This document shows, piece after piece, positions 33,578 through 44,620 of a stretch of DNA of 64,000 nucleotides; within the stretch, counting starts at the first letter, position 1; each line of letters opens with the position of its first letter. The notes beneath the pieces were generated by a model. That model had not been told where the DNA came from. It worked only from the letters and a program-made list of their open reading frames with translations, and did not search any database. Source of the DNA: Schistocerca nitens. Lineage: Eukaryota > Arthropoda > Insecta > Orthoptera > Acrididae. A program made the translations under genes and the position numbers. The stretch spans positions 736,233,450-736,297,449 of the forward strand of contig NC_064615.1 in NCBI RefSeq assembly GCF_023898315.1. The letters run 5' to 3'.

Positions 33578-33767
33578 TAGTGTTCAAAAGTCATAATGTA
33601 TATAGCAGGTCATGATATCCAGTATTACAAATTTCAAAACTCCGCCATCTCTCTCCCCACATCCACCACTGCTGGCGGTTCACCTCCAACTGCGCAACGG
33701 TAGGCGCTGTTAGTTGCCGCTGCCCAACACTACAATGGCAGACAACAATGCAAACTAGCCACAGACA
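33578..33767 (-). repeat. partial terminal copy at the right end of the LTR-type element
   Basis: Matches the first 190 bp of units 1 and 2 up to AACTAGCCACAGAC and then stops at the ATCC target duplication. In minus orientation it is the 5' end of the element, a shortened LTR that lacks about the first 80 bp and everything beyond AG/GTAAAT of the full LTR. Confidence 0.8.
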
Positions 33768-34941
33768 ATCCCTCGTGACGAACTCATCGGCATACACCTA
33801 TCGATCATTAGCAGCGTCGTTTATGTTAAGATGACTTCCAACGCTGCCTGCAGCGAGATTATTCAAAGGACGCGACACGGACTAAAATTTCGGCACTCCG
33901 ACGGAAACGTCGGACCTGTGGATGTCGACCATGCAGGACTTGGCCTTCGGACGATCCGTGTATTCGAACTGCCTTTCGAGGTGAATGAAGATGAAGTCAT
34001 CGCGGCGCTAAGCCCGTTCGGAAAAGTCCAGAGCCACGTAGCCGAGACATGGGCACAGTTTACGACGTATCCGGTGCTTAATGGTGTGAGACAAGTCCGA
34101 ATCGATCTCAAACGGCACGTTCCATCGTACATTTCTATCGGCGTCTGCCGTGCCGTGGTCATTTACGACGGACAACCTCGAACATGTTCCGGTTGTGGCA
34201 AAGAAGGCCACGTCCGTAAGGAATGCCTGCAACGCCGCATCACACAACTAGGGCACGACGATACAAACACCGGCAGAACCACAACCACCCTTCCAGTCAC
34301 CTATGCGGCGACACTGCACGTCCAGCCCTCACAAGACGCCGTCCATGAGCGTCTTTCTGGTCCGATACACCCGGAGGCGTCCCAGCACCTTGACACCGGC
34401 GGTGCCGCCCGTGAACATGTCCAACAGCCGGACACACCCACGCTAGAAGATCACAAGGATACTAGTGAGAGTGTTCTGGAGAATGACAACCGCATCACAG
34501 CACCCGCGGCTTTTGTACCGGAACGACGTGAATCTCTTCCTTCCTCAGACACCGAAACTCATTGCCGAAAGCAGAAGTCGCCCAAACGACGAAAAAAACG
34601 CCGCAAGACGTCAGAATCGATCATTGAGCCACCTCCGCAGGGCGAAGAGATGGCGCATCACTCTGACGGAGAACACGATAACAGTTTCTCCTCTGCCACT
34701 GGGACGCTTCATCCACAAGACGTTGAACCGTCCAACAGAGATCGTGCGCCAGCCCCGCGCTCAGAAGCCATGGAACACAGCACGCCTGTTGTCACCGACG
34801 CAATTGAGCCGACTCGGCCAGCGCTGCCACCTCTCGCCGATGTCAAACCTGTCGGACATTTTTCATGGGCGGATGACACGGATTTCCCACCTCCATCTGA
34901 TGCCGAAATGAGATCTGTTCCTCCGTTAGACCAACACTAAA

Positions 34942-37900
34942 ATGGGGGAAGTTTCTACGGCGACTCCTGCGACTTCTATGGACTTCCAGCATCCACTACG
35001 ACAATCTTCACCAGCTACGAACCTATCGGCAGCACGGATCTACCGAATAGCTACTATCAATACTAATCATATCGGCTCCCACGTTAAACTTCAACTGCTC
35101 CGTGACACGCTAAGAGCAGCGGACATCGACATCGCCCTGTTACAAGAACCGAGGACAGCAACTTGGACTGGGTGTTATGGATATGAGACGTACGCCGCCC
35201 CTGCAGCTAAGGAACACACAGGCGCAGCCATCCTCCTACGCGAAGTGATTGCAGTTGCCGATGTCGCATACCTCCCAACGGCGCGAGGGGTGGCCATAAC
35301 AGTTGAAGGACTCAAAATCATAAATCTCTACGCCCCATCGGGCACTGATAAACGGAGGGATCGCTCCCAGTTCTACGCAGAAGATATCACACCTTTATTC
35401 CTCGGCCGATACGATCGCCTCATCGTAGGTGTAGATTTCAACTGTGTTCTCGAGGGCACAGACCAATACCCCCATTTCACCACATGTCCGGAACTTCGCT
35501 TCCTCGTCCGCCGCCTTCCTCTCCTCGACACTTGGCGAGTGGTACACGGCGACCGCCCGGGGTATACACACAACACGAGCCACTCCGCCAGCCGACTTGA
35601 CAGAATATATATCTCTGACGCTCTAAAATCAGTTCTCCTCGACGCGGAACGTTGGCTGTCTGCTTTTTCGGATCATGACATCTACATCTGTACTATGAAC
35701 CTACGTCGACAATCTATATGGCGCAGTGCAAGACCTTGGAAACTCAATGTCACGCTACTGCGGGACCCTGAATGTCGACAACAGGTCACCGACACGTGGC
35801 ACACCTGCGTTCAACGCATTATGCGTTACGAGACCACACTGCAGTGGTTGTTGCTGTGCGCCAAACCGGCCATCCGACGCACATTGACACACTATGGCAG
35901 AGCCAAACCCAGGTGGAATCACCACACAACTGATTTCTACTATAGCGTTTTACGTGAACTCATGGATCATCCTCCATCCCCGGATCGTCTAAAAGAAGCT
36001 CAACGCATCAAGGCAAAGATTTTAACCTTGACCAGATGACGTCTAGAGGGAGCCATTGTACGAGCACGCAGCCAAGATAGGATTAACGGTGAAGAACCTT
36101 CTATGCATCATATTGTTCAAAATGTTCGTCGACGCCGACAGGCTTTAATGACAACTTTAGACCTACCTGATGGACGACGGCTGACTTCGCAAGCTACCAT
36201 TGCGGATGCATTCACAACGCACTATTTTCTATCAAGAAGTACCTGCCGGTGCAGAGGCCATTGCTGAGGTTGCCCAGGAGAGACTTGGTACTCTAAACGC
36301 AGAAGCTGCAACTCTCCTGACTTCTGAAGTGACCGCCGACGACGTCCAAGGCGCTGTAGCCAAAGGGTCTCTGAATCGATCTCCCGGCCCGGATGGTTTA
36401 CCTCTCGAATTTTACAGAACCTTCCAAGATTTGATGTTGCCACGATGGAGGGACATGTACTGGGAACTCCTGTCCGGCGCGGCGTACCCACCACCAATGT
36501 TCATGGAAGGCTTACTTGTACCAGTCCCGAAACCAGCAGGAGGAACACGACTCGACAGTTATCGGCCGATCACGTTACTCAATTCCGACTTCAAGATTTT
36601 CACACGCCTTCTAGCAGTGCGACTCAAACATGTCTTACGAGACATTGTTTCCCACGAACAAACATCCTTAGGCGGCGATCGTAATATACAGACAGCCCTC
36701 AGTGAATATCGAGATGTGATCGCTGTGGCAACACACTCGCGACTGCCAGGCGCTTTAATCTCCATCGACTTCAAACAAGCGTTTGACCGCGTCAATCATG
36801 CATTCCTCAATGAAGTGATGGACCGCATGGCAATTCCCCCGACGTTCACGCAAGTGATTATGCGGCTCCTTCGTGGAGCAACGTCCAGACTTCTCGTCAA
36901 CGACAGACATACAGAACCTATACGAATTGAACGCTCAGTACGGCAGGGTTGCCCTTTGTCGACGGTGCTTTATGCCATTGCGATGGAACCACTCATTTGC
37001 GGATTACGGCGACGTTTGACAGGTATTCCACTCCGGGATTATGTTTTCCGCTGCCGAGCTTGCGCGGACGACTTGGCCCTCGTCGTACATTCAGCGGCCA
37101 ACGCACAAGCCGTGATGCAGTGGATTACCCGTTACAGTGCAGGGGCATGGAGCGCTATGAACGTGGCAAAATCATGCGCCATGAAGATCGGCCGCGGCCT
37201 TCCCGCAGACAGCGTAGTCCCATTTCAACTGGTGGACACCCTTCGTTGTCTCGGATTAGTGTACACGCGAGACGTTCGCTGCACCTCGGCGATCAATTTT
37301 CGGGCGCTACTGCAACGCATCCGGGCCAACATACAAAATCACATACTACGCCCGCTGAATATGTGACAGAGAGTCACCTTCGTCAGTACCCATCTGGCAG
37401 CCCGGATACCCCATATAGCGCAGATTCTGCCCATCACTGCGACAATGGCGGCCAGATTACAGGCGGCTTTCGGCTATTTTATTTGTTCTGGACACATCTT
37501 CAAAGTGCAGTATGAGGCTCTCACCTTACCGAAACGGGACGGTGGCCTCGATCTAGTTAATGTGAGAGCCAGGACTACGGCATTTTACACCAATACTATG
37601 CTCCGGTTATGGAAAAGCCAAAATGCTAGTTTTACTGGAATGTTGACCACCGAGCTCGCACCTGTTTCGAGACGCCCACCGACGTCTCTGGCACACATCC
37701 CACCTCCGATGTCACATATCGGCCGTTTCTTTTTGGAGTACAGCTACATATGCACCGAGCTCCCCAGGACCAGGAAGACGACCACCCGCGACATCTACCG
37801 CCTTCTCCGAAGTCTCCACCCCGCAACCTCGTCGAAACATGTCAGCCCCAGGTTTCATGGCCTACAGTTTGGAAAACGATCCACCAACCATATCACACCA

Positions 37901-38415
37901 CTGACACCACCTCTATGTGGTACATTCTCGTCAACGGCAAATATACTACAAGACAGGAACTGCATCGCATCGCTCTGGTGGACTCACCCCTGTGCCTCAA
38001 GTGCAGTGTCGAAGATACAGATTTACATCGTTTTGAGTGTGGGCCAGCAGCAGCTGTCTGGACCATCGTACAGACGATTGTGGCTTTGTACCTCCGAGTA
38101 CCACCACATCACGTTTCTCCTACCATGATGATATATCCCGACACGACCTACTTTCCATCGGCTAAGTGGCACGCCATCACATGGATCAGTGGCATGGCTG
38201 TCAACTACCTCTTCCGGGACGACACCGTCGATCCGGCGGAGTTTTGGACACGCCTCCAAGTACATCACCACACCCTTCGCCGACATCGACACTATCGGGC
38301 CACTTTCGCGAACTATTTACAGAGTATTTTCACCAACCCGCCTCAAAGCTGGAATCTCAACGAACCGTGCCAGCCAAGACTGGACGATCCTACGTTCCCC
38401 TTTAATGATCAATGA
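34942..38415 (+). pseudogene. Tx1-like LINE ORF2 (endonuclease, reverse transcriptase)
   Basis: ATG at 34942. Endonuclease blocks: IATINTNHIGSHVKLQLLRD, LLQEPRT, KIINLYAPSG, RLIVGVDFNCVLEGTD, SASRLDRIYISD and SAFSDHDIYI, all key residues present. A TGA at 36037-36039 interrupts the frame. Near 36225 a one-base loss shifts it to the RT: SPGPDGLPLEFYRTF, YRPITLLNSDFKIF, ALISIDFKQAFDRVNH (motif A intact), VRQGCPLSTVLYAIAMEPLI, RACADDLALVV (motif C intact). A TGA at 37364-37366, then a shift between about 37790 and 37870, lead to the C-terminal knuckle CLKCSVEDTDLHRFEC (near 38002). The end is TGA at 38413. The order and motifs fit the Tx1 branch of the L1 group. Confidence 0.88.
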
Positions 38416-38616
38416 TAGAATGCATTTTGTTCTGATGGCGCGCCAAAGTGGAGCATGGCGCGGAAAGTATTCCTATTTTATTTCACTTCTCTTTTCTCCT
38501 CCTCTTCTAAGTTGTTTTTTCCTTACACATGTTTACGCTTTTCACGCATAGCTCTCTATCCGCAGCCTATTTGTTTTCTTTATCCTGTGCTCCCCCCCCA
38601 CCCCCCCAAAAAAAAA

Positions 38617-38918
38617 GTGGCCAGTGCGACAGAATGTCAATCCTAAGGGCCCAGGTTCGATTACCGGCTGGGTCAGAGATTAAAAAAAAAAAATGGTCAG
38701 CGTGAGGGATTGTCAATCCTCTGGGTCAGGGTTCGATTCCCAGCTGGGTCGGGGAATTTTTTCCGCCCAGGGACTGGGTTTTGTGCTGTCTTCATCATCA
38801 TCCGATCATCCTCATCGACTGCAGGTCTCCGAAGTAGCGTCAAATTGAAAGACCGGCACCCGGCGAACGGTCTGTCCGACGGGGGGCCCTAGCCATACGA
38901 TTAAATAAATAAATAAAA
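38617..38918 (+). mobile_element. tRNA-derived SINE, family D, with a doubled head
   Basis: First head 38617-38682 (GTGGCCAGTGCGACAGAATG, B box GGTTCGATTAC), then a T(A)12 linker, then a second head from 38694 with B box GGTTCGATTCC (38730-38740). The body follows (CATCATCATCCGATCATCC, AAATTGAAAGACCGGCACC, GAACGGTCTGTCCGACGGGG) and an AATAAATAAATAAAA tail. It adjoins the poly-A tail of the Tx1-like LINE. Confidence 0.8.
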
Positions 38919-39710
38919 ATCTACGCCTGCCTTCCCAGAGCAAGTAGTCGGCTCCCTGTAGCATTCTACGTCGTCTCACACCAGTGGTCAGGGACTTCGA
39001 GCAGCAGGAGAAATGAATCACCATCCCATGTATTGGCTGCCATTAATACCACAACGCAAACGGCTGAGTTTGGAATGATGTCACGTCCAGGAAACATGAA
39101 CTGTTGATGAATGGTGTCACATTTCGTTCAGCAGTGTTCTGTACTACCCCAGATGACTATCGTTGGTAAGTGTTGTGGCGCCCTGGGGAGAGGTAGCAGT
39201 CCTTCAATGTTTTCGAGAGGCACAGTGGTGTTATGATGTGAGGAGTCATAGGGTGTGCCTTCAAGTCATGGCGGGTAGTTATTGAGGAAATATGACAGCA
39301 CAATGGAACGTACTTCCTCACGTGTTACCTCACATGCAACGGTATAGTGGTGCCATTTTTTAACAGAACAGTTCTCATCAACACAAGATACGTGTCTCCA
39401 TTGCGACAGTATGGTGGTGCCATTTTTCAACAAGGAAATGCTCGTCCACACAAGGAACGTGTCGCTATGAACTGTCTTCATGATGTTGAGGTACTTCTAT
39501 GACCAGCGAGATCTCAAAATCTGTCCCCAATAGAACATCTGTGGGCCTAGCTCAGTATATAGGAGATAAAGGACCAGTTACAAGAGTCAGCTTACGCCAG
39601 GAGAGGATACAACGAATTTATGACGACCCTTCACAACCGAATCAGTGCATGCATCCAGACCAGGGTAGGTGGAACGTCGTTATCGTTCGTGGGACTGCAA
39701 ATGTTATTTG
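38919..39710 (+). pseudogene. Tc1-like element, 3' part (transposase catalytic half)
   Basis: Frames give MTIVGKCCGALGRGSSPSMF-like sequence, GVPSSHGG, GAIFQQGNARPHKERV (about 39416-39465; the second catalytic Asp of QQDNARPH is Gly here), SQNLSPIEHLWA (the Glu block, about 39510-39546), and AYARRGYNEFMTTLHNRISA ending CIQTR (about 39590-39665). The first Asp region near 39110 is decayed. It continues the element whose N-terminal half ends at 25470. Confidence 0.65.
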
Positions 39711-40598
39711 CGGTTGCTATGCAAAATCAATTTTCGATAACACTAACTTTAAGTTTTTAGTATCATTATGACACACAGAAGCAACACTTGGTAAAAGTGA
39801 CATAAAATTACTTTCACCTTAGCCTTAGTGATGTAAATACCTCAAACTGTGGAATTACAGCCCTCGAAACACGATGTGTGTAAGATACAGTTGACTTAAA
39901 CAGTGTCCTTTATTTTTAATTTCATGTTCATTGTTTATACAGCATCTTCAATATTGATACGATTTTCTTTTGTATTTTGAGTTACTACTGCGTATGCATT
40001 CCAGTGACAAATAGGAGAAGGACAGATGGAATTTGTGTCGTGTCAAATTCGAGTTGGTTACAGGCGACGTCCCTACTGTTTAGGACATGAATGTGGAAGA
40101 AAGCAGATCGTGCCCTTCCGTACTCGAAGAACCTAAGCCTGGATGATTTGATGAGAATTTGGAGACAACTCCACTAGAAAACGAGGGTCATCTAATGGTT
40201 TAGTCTTCTAATAGTTTAATTCATCATCCGAGTGTACTGCCATGATTTTAAATGTTCTTTTAATTCTTTTCTGTTGTTAAGTTTCCAGTCCTCTAGTTTC
40301 CGTTTAATTCTCAACGATAAGCAATACCATACCAAAGGAAGCTTTTCGCAAAAATTTTGCACTGAGTGCTGGATGTATCAAACATATCTGTAAATACTCC
40401 ATTACGAGTGTGTCACCAATAGTCCTTTCAGGTTAAATAACACTCACACTGATGCTATCTTTAAGAGAGTGGAGTGTTTTTCCTCATCTTGATGAGCACC
40501 AGTATGTCATTTTTGATATCTTTGTTTGTTTGCGAGATACGTAGATATCCAGCTCAGTCTCTTGTTGCTACTCTGCGAGGAACCAAGTGTTCATTACA
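39711..40598. other. upstream region of the carboxylesterase gene; no certain promoter
   Basis: No transposon is recognised here. It must hold the 5' UTR and probably the promoter of the esterase if exon 1 is the first exon. The only candidate is an arthropod-type initiator TCAGT at 40554-40558, 45 bp before the ATG, without a convincing TATA box or downstream element. Confidence 0.35.
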
Positions 40599-40661
40599 AT
40601 GTGGCTAAAAGAATTAGTACATTTCACGGTAGTACTCTGCTTATTCCTGGTGGTCATAACA
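40599..40661 (+). CDS. secreted type-B carboxylesterase, exon 1 (signal peptide)
   Basis: ATG at 40599 opens 21 codons: MWLKELVHF, then the hydrophobic core TVVLCLFLVVIT. The exon ends in ACA with the strong donor GTAAGT (40662). It matches exon 2 in phase (0), and exon 2 begins GQEYVTVDTEEGTVRG, the usual first mature residues of insect carboxylesterases, so the pair gives a complete signal peptide and mature N-terminus. The product would enter the secretory pathway. The next exon is 10.76 kb away; the assignment rests on the donor, phase and signal-peptide character, not on sequence conservation. An intervening exon is not needed for the reading frame. Transcript data would settle it. Confidence 0.75.
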
Positions 40662-41765
40662 GTAAGTAAATTTGTTTCAAAACGTAGATTACGCTTTATT
40701 GCGCAAATGAGTTTATTTTTTCATGTAATGTATAAAATTTAGCCAACACAGTTTTACTTAAGGACGATTTATCGATGGGATACGAACGATATCATAAGAA
40801 TTTTCATACGATCAAAGATATTTTAGAAAAAACGTGGAATAGGATGCTGGCTGCAATAAATTTTCCTTTCATTACAACTCCAAAACAAACATTCACGAAA
40901 TAAACAAACATAAATTACTGCTTTACTTTCCGCATGCCGATATCTGCACGTAATAAATTAAACTGAACTAGCTCAAGTGGCTTCGTCAGATCAATCAACG
41001 TGTCTTTTTCATCGATATGTAACTACGTAGCGTTGCCTAGTTTTGTCTTTTCGAGAAGCCCAATCGATCTGTATTATTTTCGAAACCTTCTAGCTTTTCC
41101 AGATATACTTTTTCGTAAAGTAATCCGTTAAAGAAGCCTGATTTGTTTCATCTGTCTCGTGGTACCATAGCCACTTGTTAAGAATATGAGTACCATAATT
41201 AACAGATGTGTAATATACGCCTTTCTATTTCGGGAATTTGTCTGAAAATGAAAATAATATTCATAACAAATCGCGCGACGAGCAACAATGCCGATGAATA
41301 ACACAACTTAGATGTAAGTGTCTACTTTTGTCGTATAAAAGGCTGTCTTCATCTCAAGTTCTACCACCATCTTCTTTCCAATAGCTACAGTTAGAAAAGT
41401 TAAAGTATTGTCATAACATAAAACGGAACAAAACGAATGTCGGTAAGTAATTCCTACCCAGCGAGTATTTTTATTAGATGCAGTTCTTCTACGTCGAAGC
41501 TGTTCGTTGCGCAATACTTTAAGATTATTAGTGCGTTTAATTATTCTTAATTTTGTTTACATTCGAATTTTCAGTTTCTCGCCAGTAGGTAGCATGCATG
41601 TTTCCTTATCATTACACAGCAATAATTCAGAAAACATTGCCTATCTTAGAATCAACATTCGTTAACTTCGAGACCTCATCATTTTCCATCCTAGTTGGGT
41701 TTCTTCGCTGGTTCTGGTTTTATTTTCTATCTTCTCCAGGAAATTCAATGGCTTCTGTTTGGAGT
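40662..41765. other. esterase intron 1, first part; nothing recognised
   Basis: Non-coding intron sequence without a recognisable repeat. Confidence 0.45.
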
Positions 41766-41776
41766 TTTATTTGTTA

Positions 41777-41978
41777 AAGAAATGGTTCAAATGGCTCTGA
41801 GCACTATGGGACTTAACATCGGAGGTCTTCAGTCCCCTAGAACTTAGAACTACTTAAACCTAACTAACCTAAGGACATCACACACATCCATGCCAGAGGC
41901 AGGATTTGAACCTGCGACCGTAACGGTCGCGCGGCTCCAGACTTAAGCGCCTAGAACCGCTCGGCCACACCGGCCGGC
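41777..41978 (-). mobile_element. tRNA-derived SINE, family A (in esterase intron 1)
   Basis: Full-length minus-strand copy from AAATGGTTCAAATGGCTCTG to CTCGGCCACACCGGCCGG. Imperfect direct repeats TTTATTTSTTA flank it (41766-41776 and 41979-41989, one mismatch). Confidence 0.9.
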
Positions 41979-41989
41979 TTTATTTCTTA

Positions 41990-42534
41990 CATCCCTTTGA
42001 TTACTGACTCACCTCCAGAGTCAAGTGAATAAATGTATTTTGCTTCTACTTACTCTGGAAGCAGACTTCACATAACATTCGCCGTTCTCTACATAGAAGG
42101 GACTATAGAAGCACACTGTGTTGGTTCTTATTAATTTTATAATCTGTCATTCTTCAAACAGTTTTAAGTTTCTTGATATTTACTCTAGATTCATGCTTGA
42201 AATTGCCGTGACCTCGTCGTATCGCCGCCATTTTTCTAATGTGTGTGGTCTTGCTGTATCATTTTTGCAGGGCCTGCAGTTTCGCTCAGAATATAATATT
42301 CATCCGTCATTTCACTCACATTAAGTCGCCTCCGCCCTTCACGCAAGCGCGCACACTCGGTCTTCGGGAAAAGCTCCGCGACAGGTGTCCACCCACCAGC
42401 CTTCGGCAACCCTTGAGCGGTCAGCTAATCGCTGCGAGCTCTCAAACCACCCCCCACTGCCTCTCGCTCCACGACATCACGAGCGAGCGTCTCTTAATGT
42501 CACGATGTCGGCTCTCGCCATAAGTTGATGTTTG
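41990..42534. other. esterase intron 1; nothing recognised
   Basis: A pyrimidine-rich part (42300-42520) codes for short frames only. Confidence 0.4.
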
Positions 42535-44620
42535 GAGTAAATTAAAACTGAAGGAATTGGAGGAAGGTAGGAAATTAAGGAGAAAGGACGTGCATAAACT
42601 GAAGGAATCAGAGGTTGTTGACTGTTTCAGAGGGACCATAGGGCATCCATTGACTGAAATGGGCGGAAGGAATACAACGGAAGACGAAAGGATAGCTTTG
42701 AGAAATGAAATATTGAAGGCAGCAGAGCATCACTTACATAATGAGACAAGGCCTATAAGTAATCCTTAGATGAAAGGAGAGATATTGAATTTTATTGGCG
42801 AAATGAGAAAAATGTAAAAATAAATCAAATTATGCTGATGAAAAGGAATACAGACATCTAAAAAATGAGATTTACAGAAAGTCCAAAATGTCTAAGCAGG
42901 AATAGCTAGAATACAGTACAAATGAAAGACTGTAGAAGCGTGCTTGATTGGGAGGAAGAAAGACGCTGCCGGTAGGAGAATTAGGGAAACTGCCTGGGAA
43001 AAGAGAAGGAGCTGTATGAATACCAAGTACTCTGATGCTGAGCCTGTGCTAAGCAAAGAAGGGAAAGCTCAAAAATGGAAGCAATGTATAGAATCGCAAT
43101 GCCAGGTAAATGAGCTCGAAGGCAATATTCCAGGAGGGGAAGAAGAAGTAGATGATGATGAGTTGGAAGATACGATACTGCGAGAAGAACAAAACAGAGA
43201 TCTGAAAAACCTAAATGGAAAAAAAGGCTCGTGAGCGCACAATTATGGAGACCCTTGCGACGCTACAGTCTGGAACCGCGCGGCCGCTACGGTCGCAGGT
43301 TCGAATCCTGCCTCGGGCATGGATGTGTGTGATGTCCTTAGGTTAGTTAGGTTTAAGTAGTTCTAAGTTCTAGGGGACTGATGACCTTAGAAGTTAAGTC
43401 CCATAGTGCTCAGAGCCATTTTAGACCCTTGGGAGAACCAGCCATGACAAAACGATCCTATCATGTGCAAGATATATGCGATGGGTGAAACTGTCAGACT
43501 TCAAAGAGTATTTAATAAGTCCATTTCAAAAGAAGGCGTGTGCTGATAGATGTAAATATTACTGAACTGTCAGTTAATAAGTCATGGTCTCAAAATACTG
43601 ACACGAATTATTTACAAAAGAATTAAAAAGACTTGCAGAGGCTAAACTCGATGAACATGAGTTTGGGTTCCGCAGAAATACGGGAACACTGGCGAGAGTA
43701 CTCACTCTGCGACTTCTGTAGGTTGAGACAAGTCTTCTGACAATGTTCCCTGGACTACACTGTTTGATATTTTGAAGGTAGGTAGGATGAAATACTGTGA
43801 AAGATAATTTACAACTTGTACAGAAACAGGACTGCAACTAAGGGTCGAGCAACGTTAAAGGGAAGCAGTGGTTGAGAAGAGAGCAAAATACAGTTTTAGT
43901 CTCTCTTGCATGTTATTCAATCTTTACACTGAGCAAGCGGTAAGGGAAACCAAGGAGAAACCTGGGAAGTACATTAAAGTTCAGGGAGAAGAAATAAAAA
44001 CTTTGAGATTTGCCGAAGACATTGCAGTTTTGTCAGAGACTGCTAACGAGGTGGAACAGAAGTTGAACAGAATGGATCGTGTCTTTAAAAGAGGTAATAA
44101 AATATACAGCAACAAAAATAAGTCAACAGCAATGGAATGTAGTAAAATTAAATCAGCCGATGTAAAGGGAATTAACTACGAAAACTGACTCTAAAAGTAG
44201 TATTTGTGTTTCCTATTTGACCAGCAAAATAAATAAATAAATGATGACGGCCGAAATAGAGGGGAGGTAAAACGCGGGCTGGCAATAGCAAGAAAATTAT
44301 CTCCAAAAAAAAGGCATTTCATGATATCTAATATCAATTTAAGTGCTTGGAATTCTTTTTTGAAGGTATTGGATGAGATCGCACAGCTTGCCTAAAAGAA
44401 GGGATTGGTGGGTATGATGCATCCTGAAACCTGAAGGAATACTTATTTTAGTAATGCAGGGAAGTGTCGAAGGTAAAAAATATAGAAGACCTAAACATGA
44501 ATACACTAAGTAGGTTCAAATGGATGTAGGTTACAGAAGTTATTCAGAGGAGAAAAGGCTTGTGCAGGATAGGCAAGCGTGTAAAGTTGCTTAATATAAT
44601 TAGTCGGATTGAAGAAGACA
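42535..44620 (+). pseudogene. RTE-like LINE ORF2 fragment in esterase intron 1
   Basis: Starts in the linker between endonuclease and RT (ELEEGRKLRRKDVHKLKES, RNTTEDERIALRNEILKAAE). A SINE interrupts it at 43258-43422. The RT part gives LFNLYTEQAVRETKEK and TLRFAEDIAVLSETANEVEQ; motif C is FAED where active enzymes have FADD. A decayed C-terminus follows with KYRRPKHEYTK and RSYSEEKRLVQDRQACKVA (44480-44590). Multiple stops. It has no link with the esterase other than its position. Confidence 0.78.
43258..43422 (+). mobile_element. 5'-truncated family-A SINE inside the RTE-like LINE
   Basis: From CGACGCTACAGTCTGGAACC to AGAGCCATTTT, flanked by perfect 9-bp repeats AGACCCTTG (43249-43257 and 43423-43431). 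Confidence 0.93.

Larger units (their letters stand above)
25698..33767 (-). mobile_element. 8.07 kb non-coding LTR-type element with a tandem-duplicated body
   Basis: Flanked by ATCC on both sides (25694-25697 and 33768-33771). Ends are TG...CA (TGAAACG on the left, AGACA on the right). In minus orientation a full LTR lies at the left (25698-26269: starts TGTAAGTAGG, ends GGGGACGTTTCA), preceded by a purine-rich tract (GTGGGGAGCATGGGGGC, 26271-26288) that fits a polypurine primer. The body is two head-to-tail units of 3783 and 3791 bp and a 190-bp partial third copy at the right end. No gag, protease, RT or integrase motif is visible on either strand, so it must be non-autonomous. I remember related sequences as common in Schistocerca genomes. 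Confidence 0.75.
25601..34940 (+). pseudogene. Tx1-like LINE ORF1 (RNA-binding, one CCHC knuckle), interrupted by an LTR element
   Basis: The ATG at 25601 opens MANSYRKNTLKFTFSNEYAL and runs to 25697. The LTR element and the duplicated ATCC intervene, and the same frame resumes at 33772, passing DELIGIHLSI and then MTSNAACSEI at 33831. The spliced-together ORF1 is about 421 codons. Middle part: LRTIRVFELPFEVNEDEVIA, an RRM-like fold seen in such ORF1 proteins. Zinc knuckle CSGCGKEGHVRKEC at about 34189-34230. The C-terminal third is Pro/Ser/Glu rich with a basic patch (KQKSPKRRKKRRK) that could serve nuclear import or RNA binding. TAA at 34938. Apart from the insertion it is open throughout. 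ORF2 begins 1 bp after the stop codon. Confidence 0.85.
25471..38616 (+). mobile_element. Tx1/L1-like LINE, full-length but interrupted
   Basis: GC-rich 5' UTR (25471-25600), ORF1 with a CCHC knuckle, ORF2 with endonuclease, RT and C-terminal CxxC...HxxxC motif, and a pyrimidine-rich 3' UTR ending in a poly-A run (38608-38616). It lies in a Tc1-like element; the hexamer ATCTAC stands on its left (25465-25470) and, after an adjoining SINE, on its right (38919-38924). An 8.07 kb LTR-type element sits in ORF1. Without that insertion the LINE is about 5.1 kb, with only two in-frame stops and two frameshifts in ORF2, so it was active fairly recently. Confidence 0.85.

Noticed and set aside
33831-34940. 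Free-standing CCHC zinc-finger host gene
   Set aside because: The frame continues upstream to 33772 and, across the insertion, to 25601, and ORF2 of a LINE follows within 1 bp, so it is LINE ORF1.
38189-38551. 120-codon frame at the LINE 3' end
   Set aside because: Overlaps the ORF2 C-terminus in another frame and runs into the 3' UTR; no independent support.
38694-38765. tRNA gene
   Set aside because: The B box and head are those of a SINE: the body and AT-rich tail follow, and a full cloverleaf with acceptor stem is not present. The same holds for the heads of all other SINEs.
40520-40598. TATA-type promoter for the esterase
   Set aside because: GATATC and AGATATCC occur, but none is at a fitting distance with a convincing TATA sequence; only a TCAGT initiator is weakly possible.
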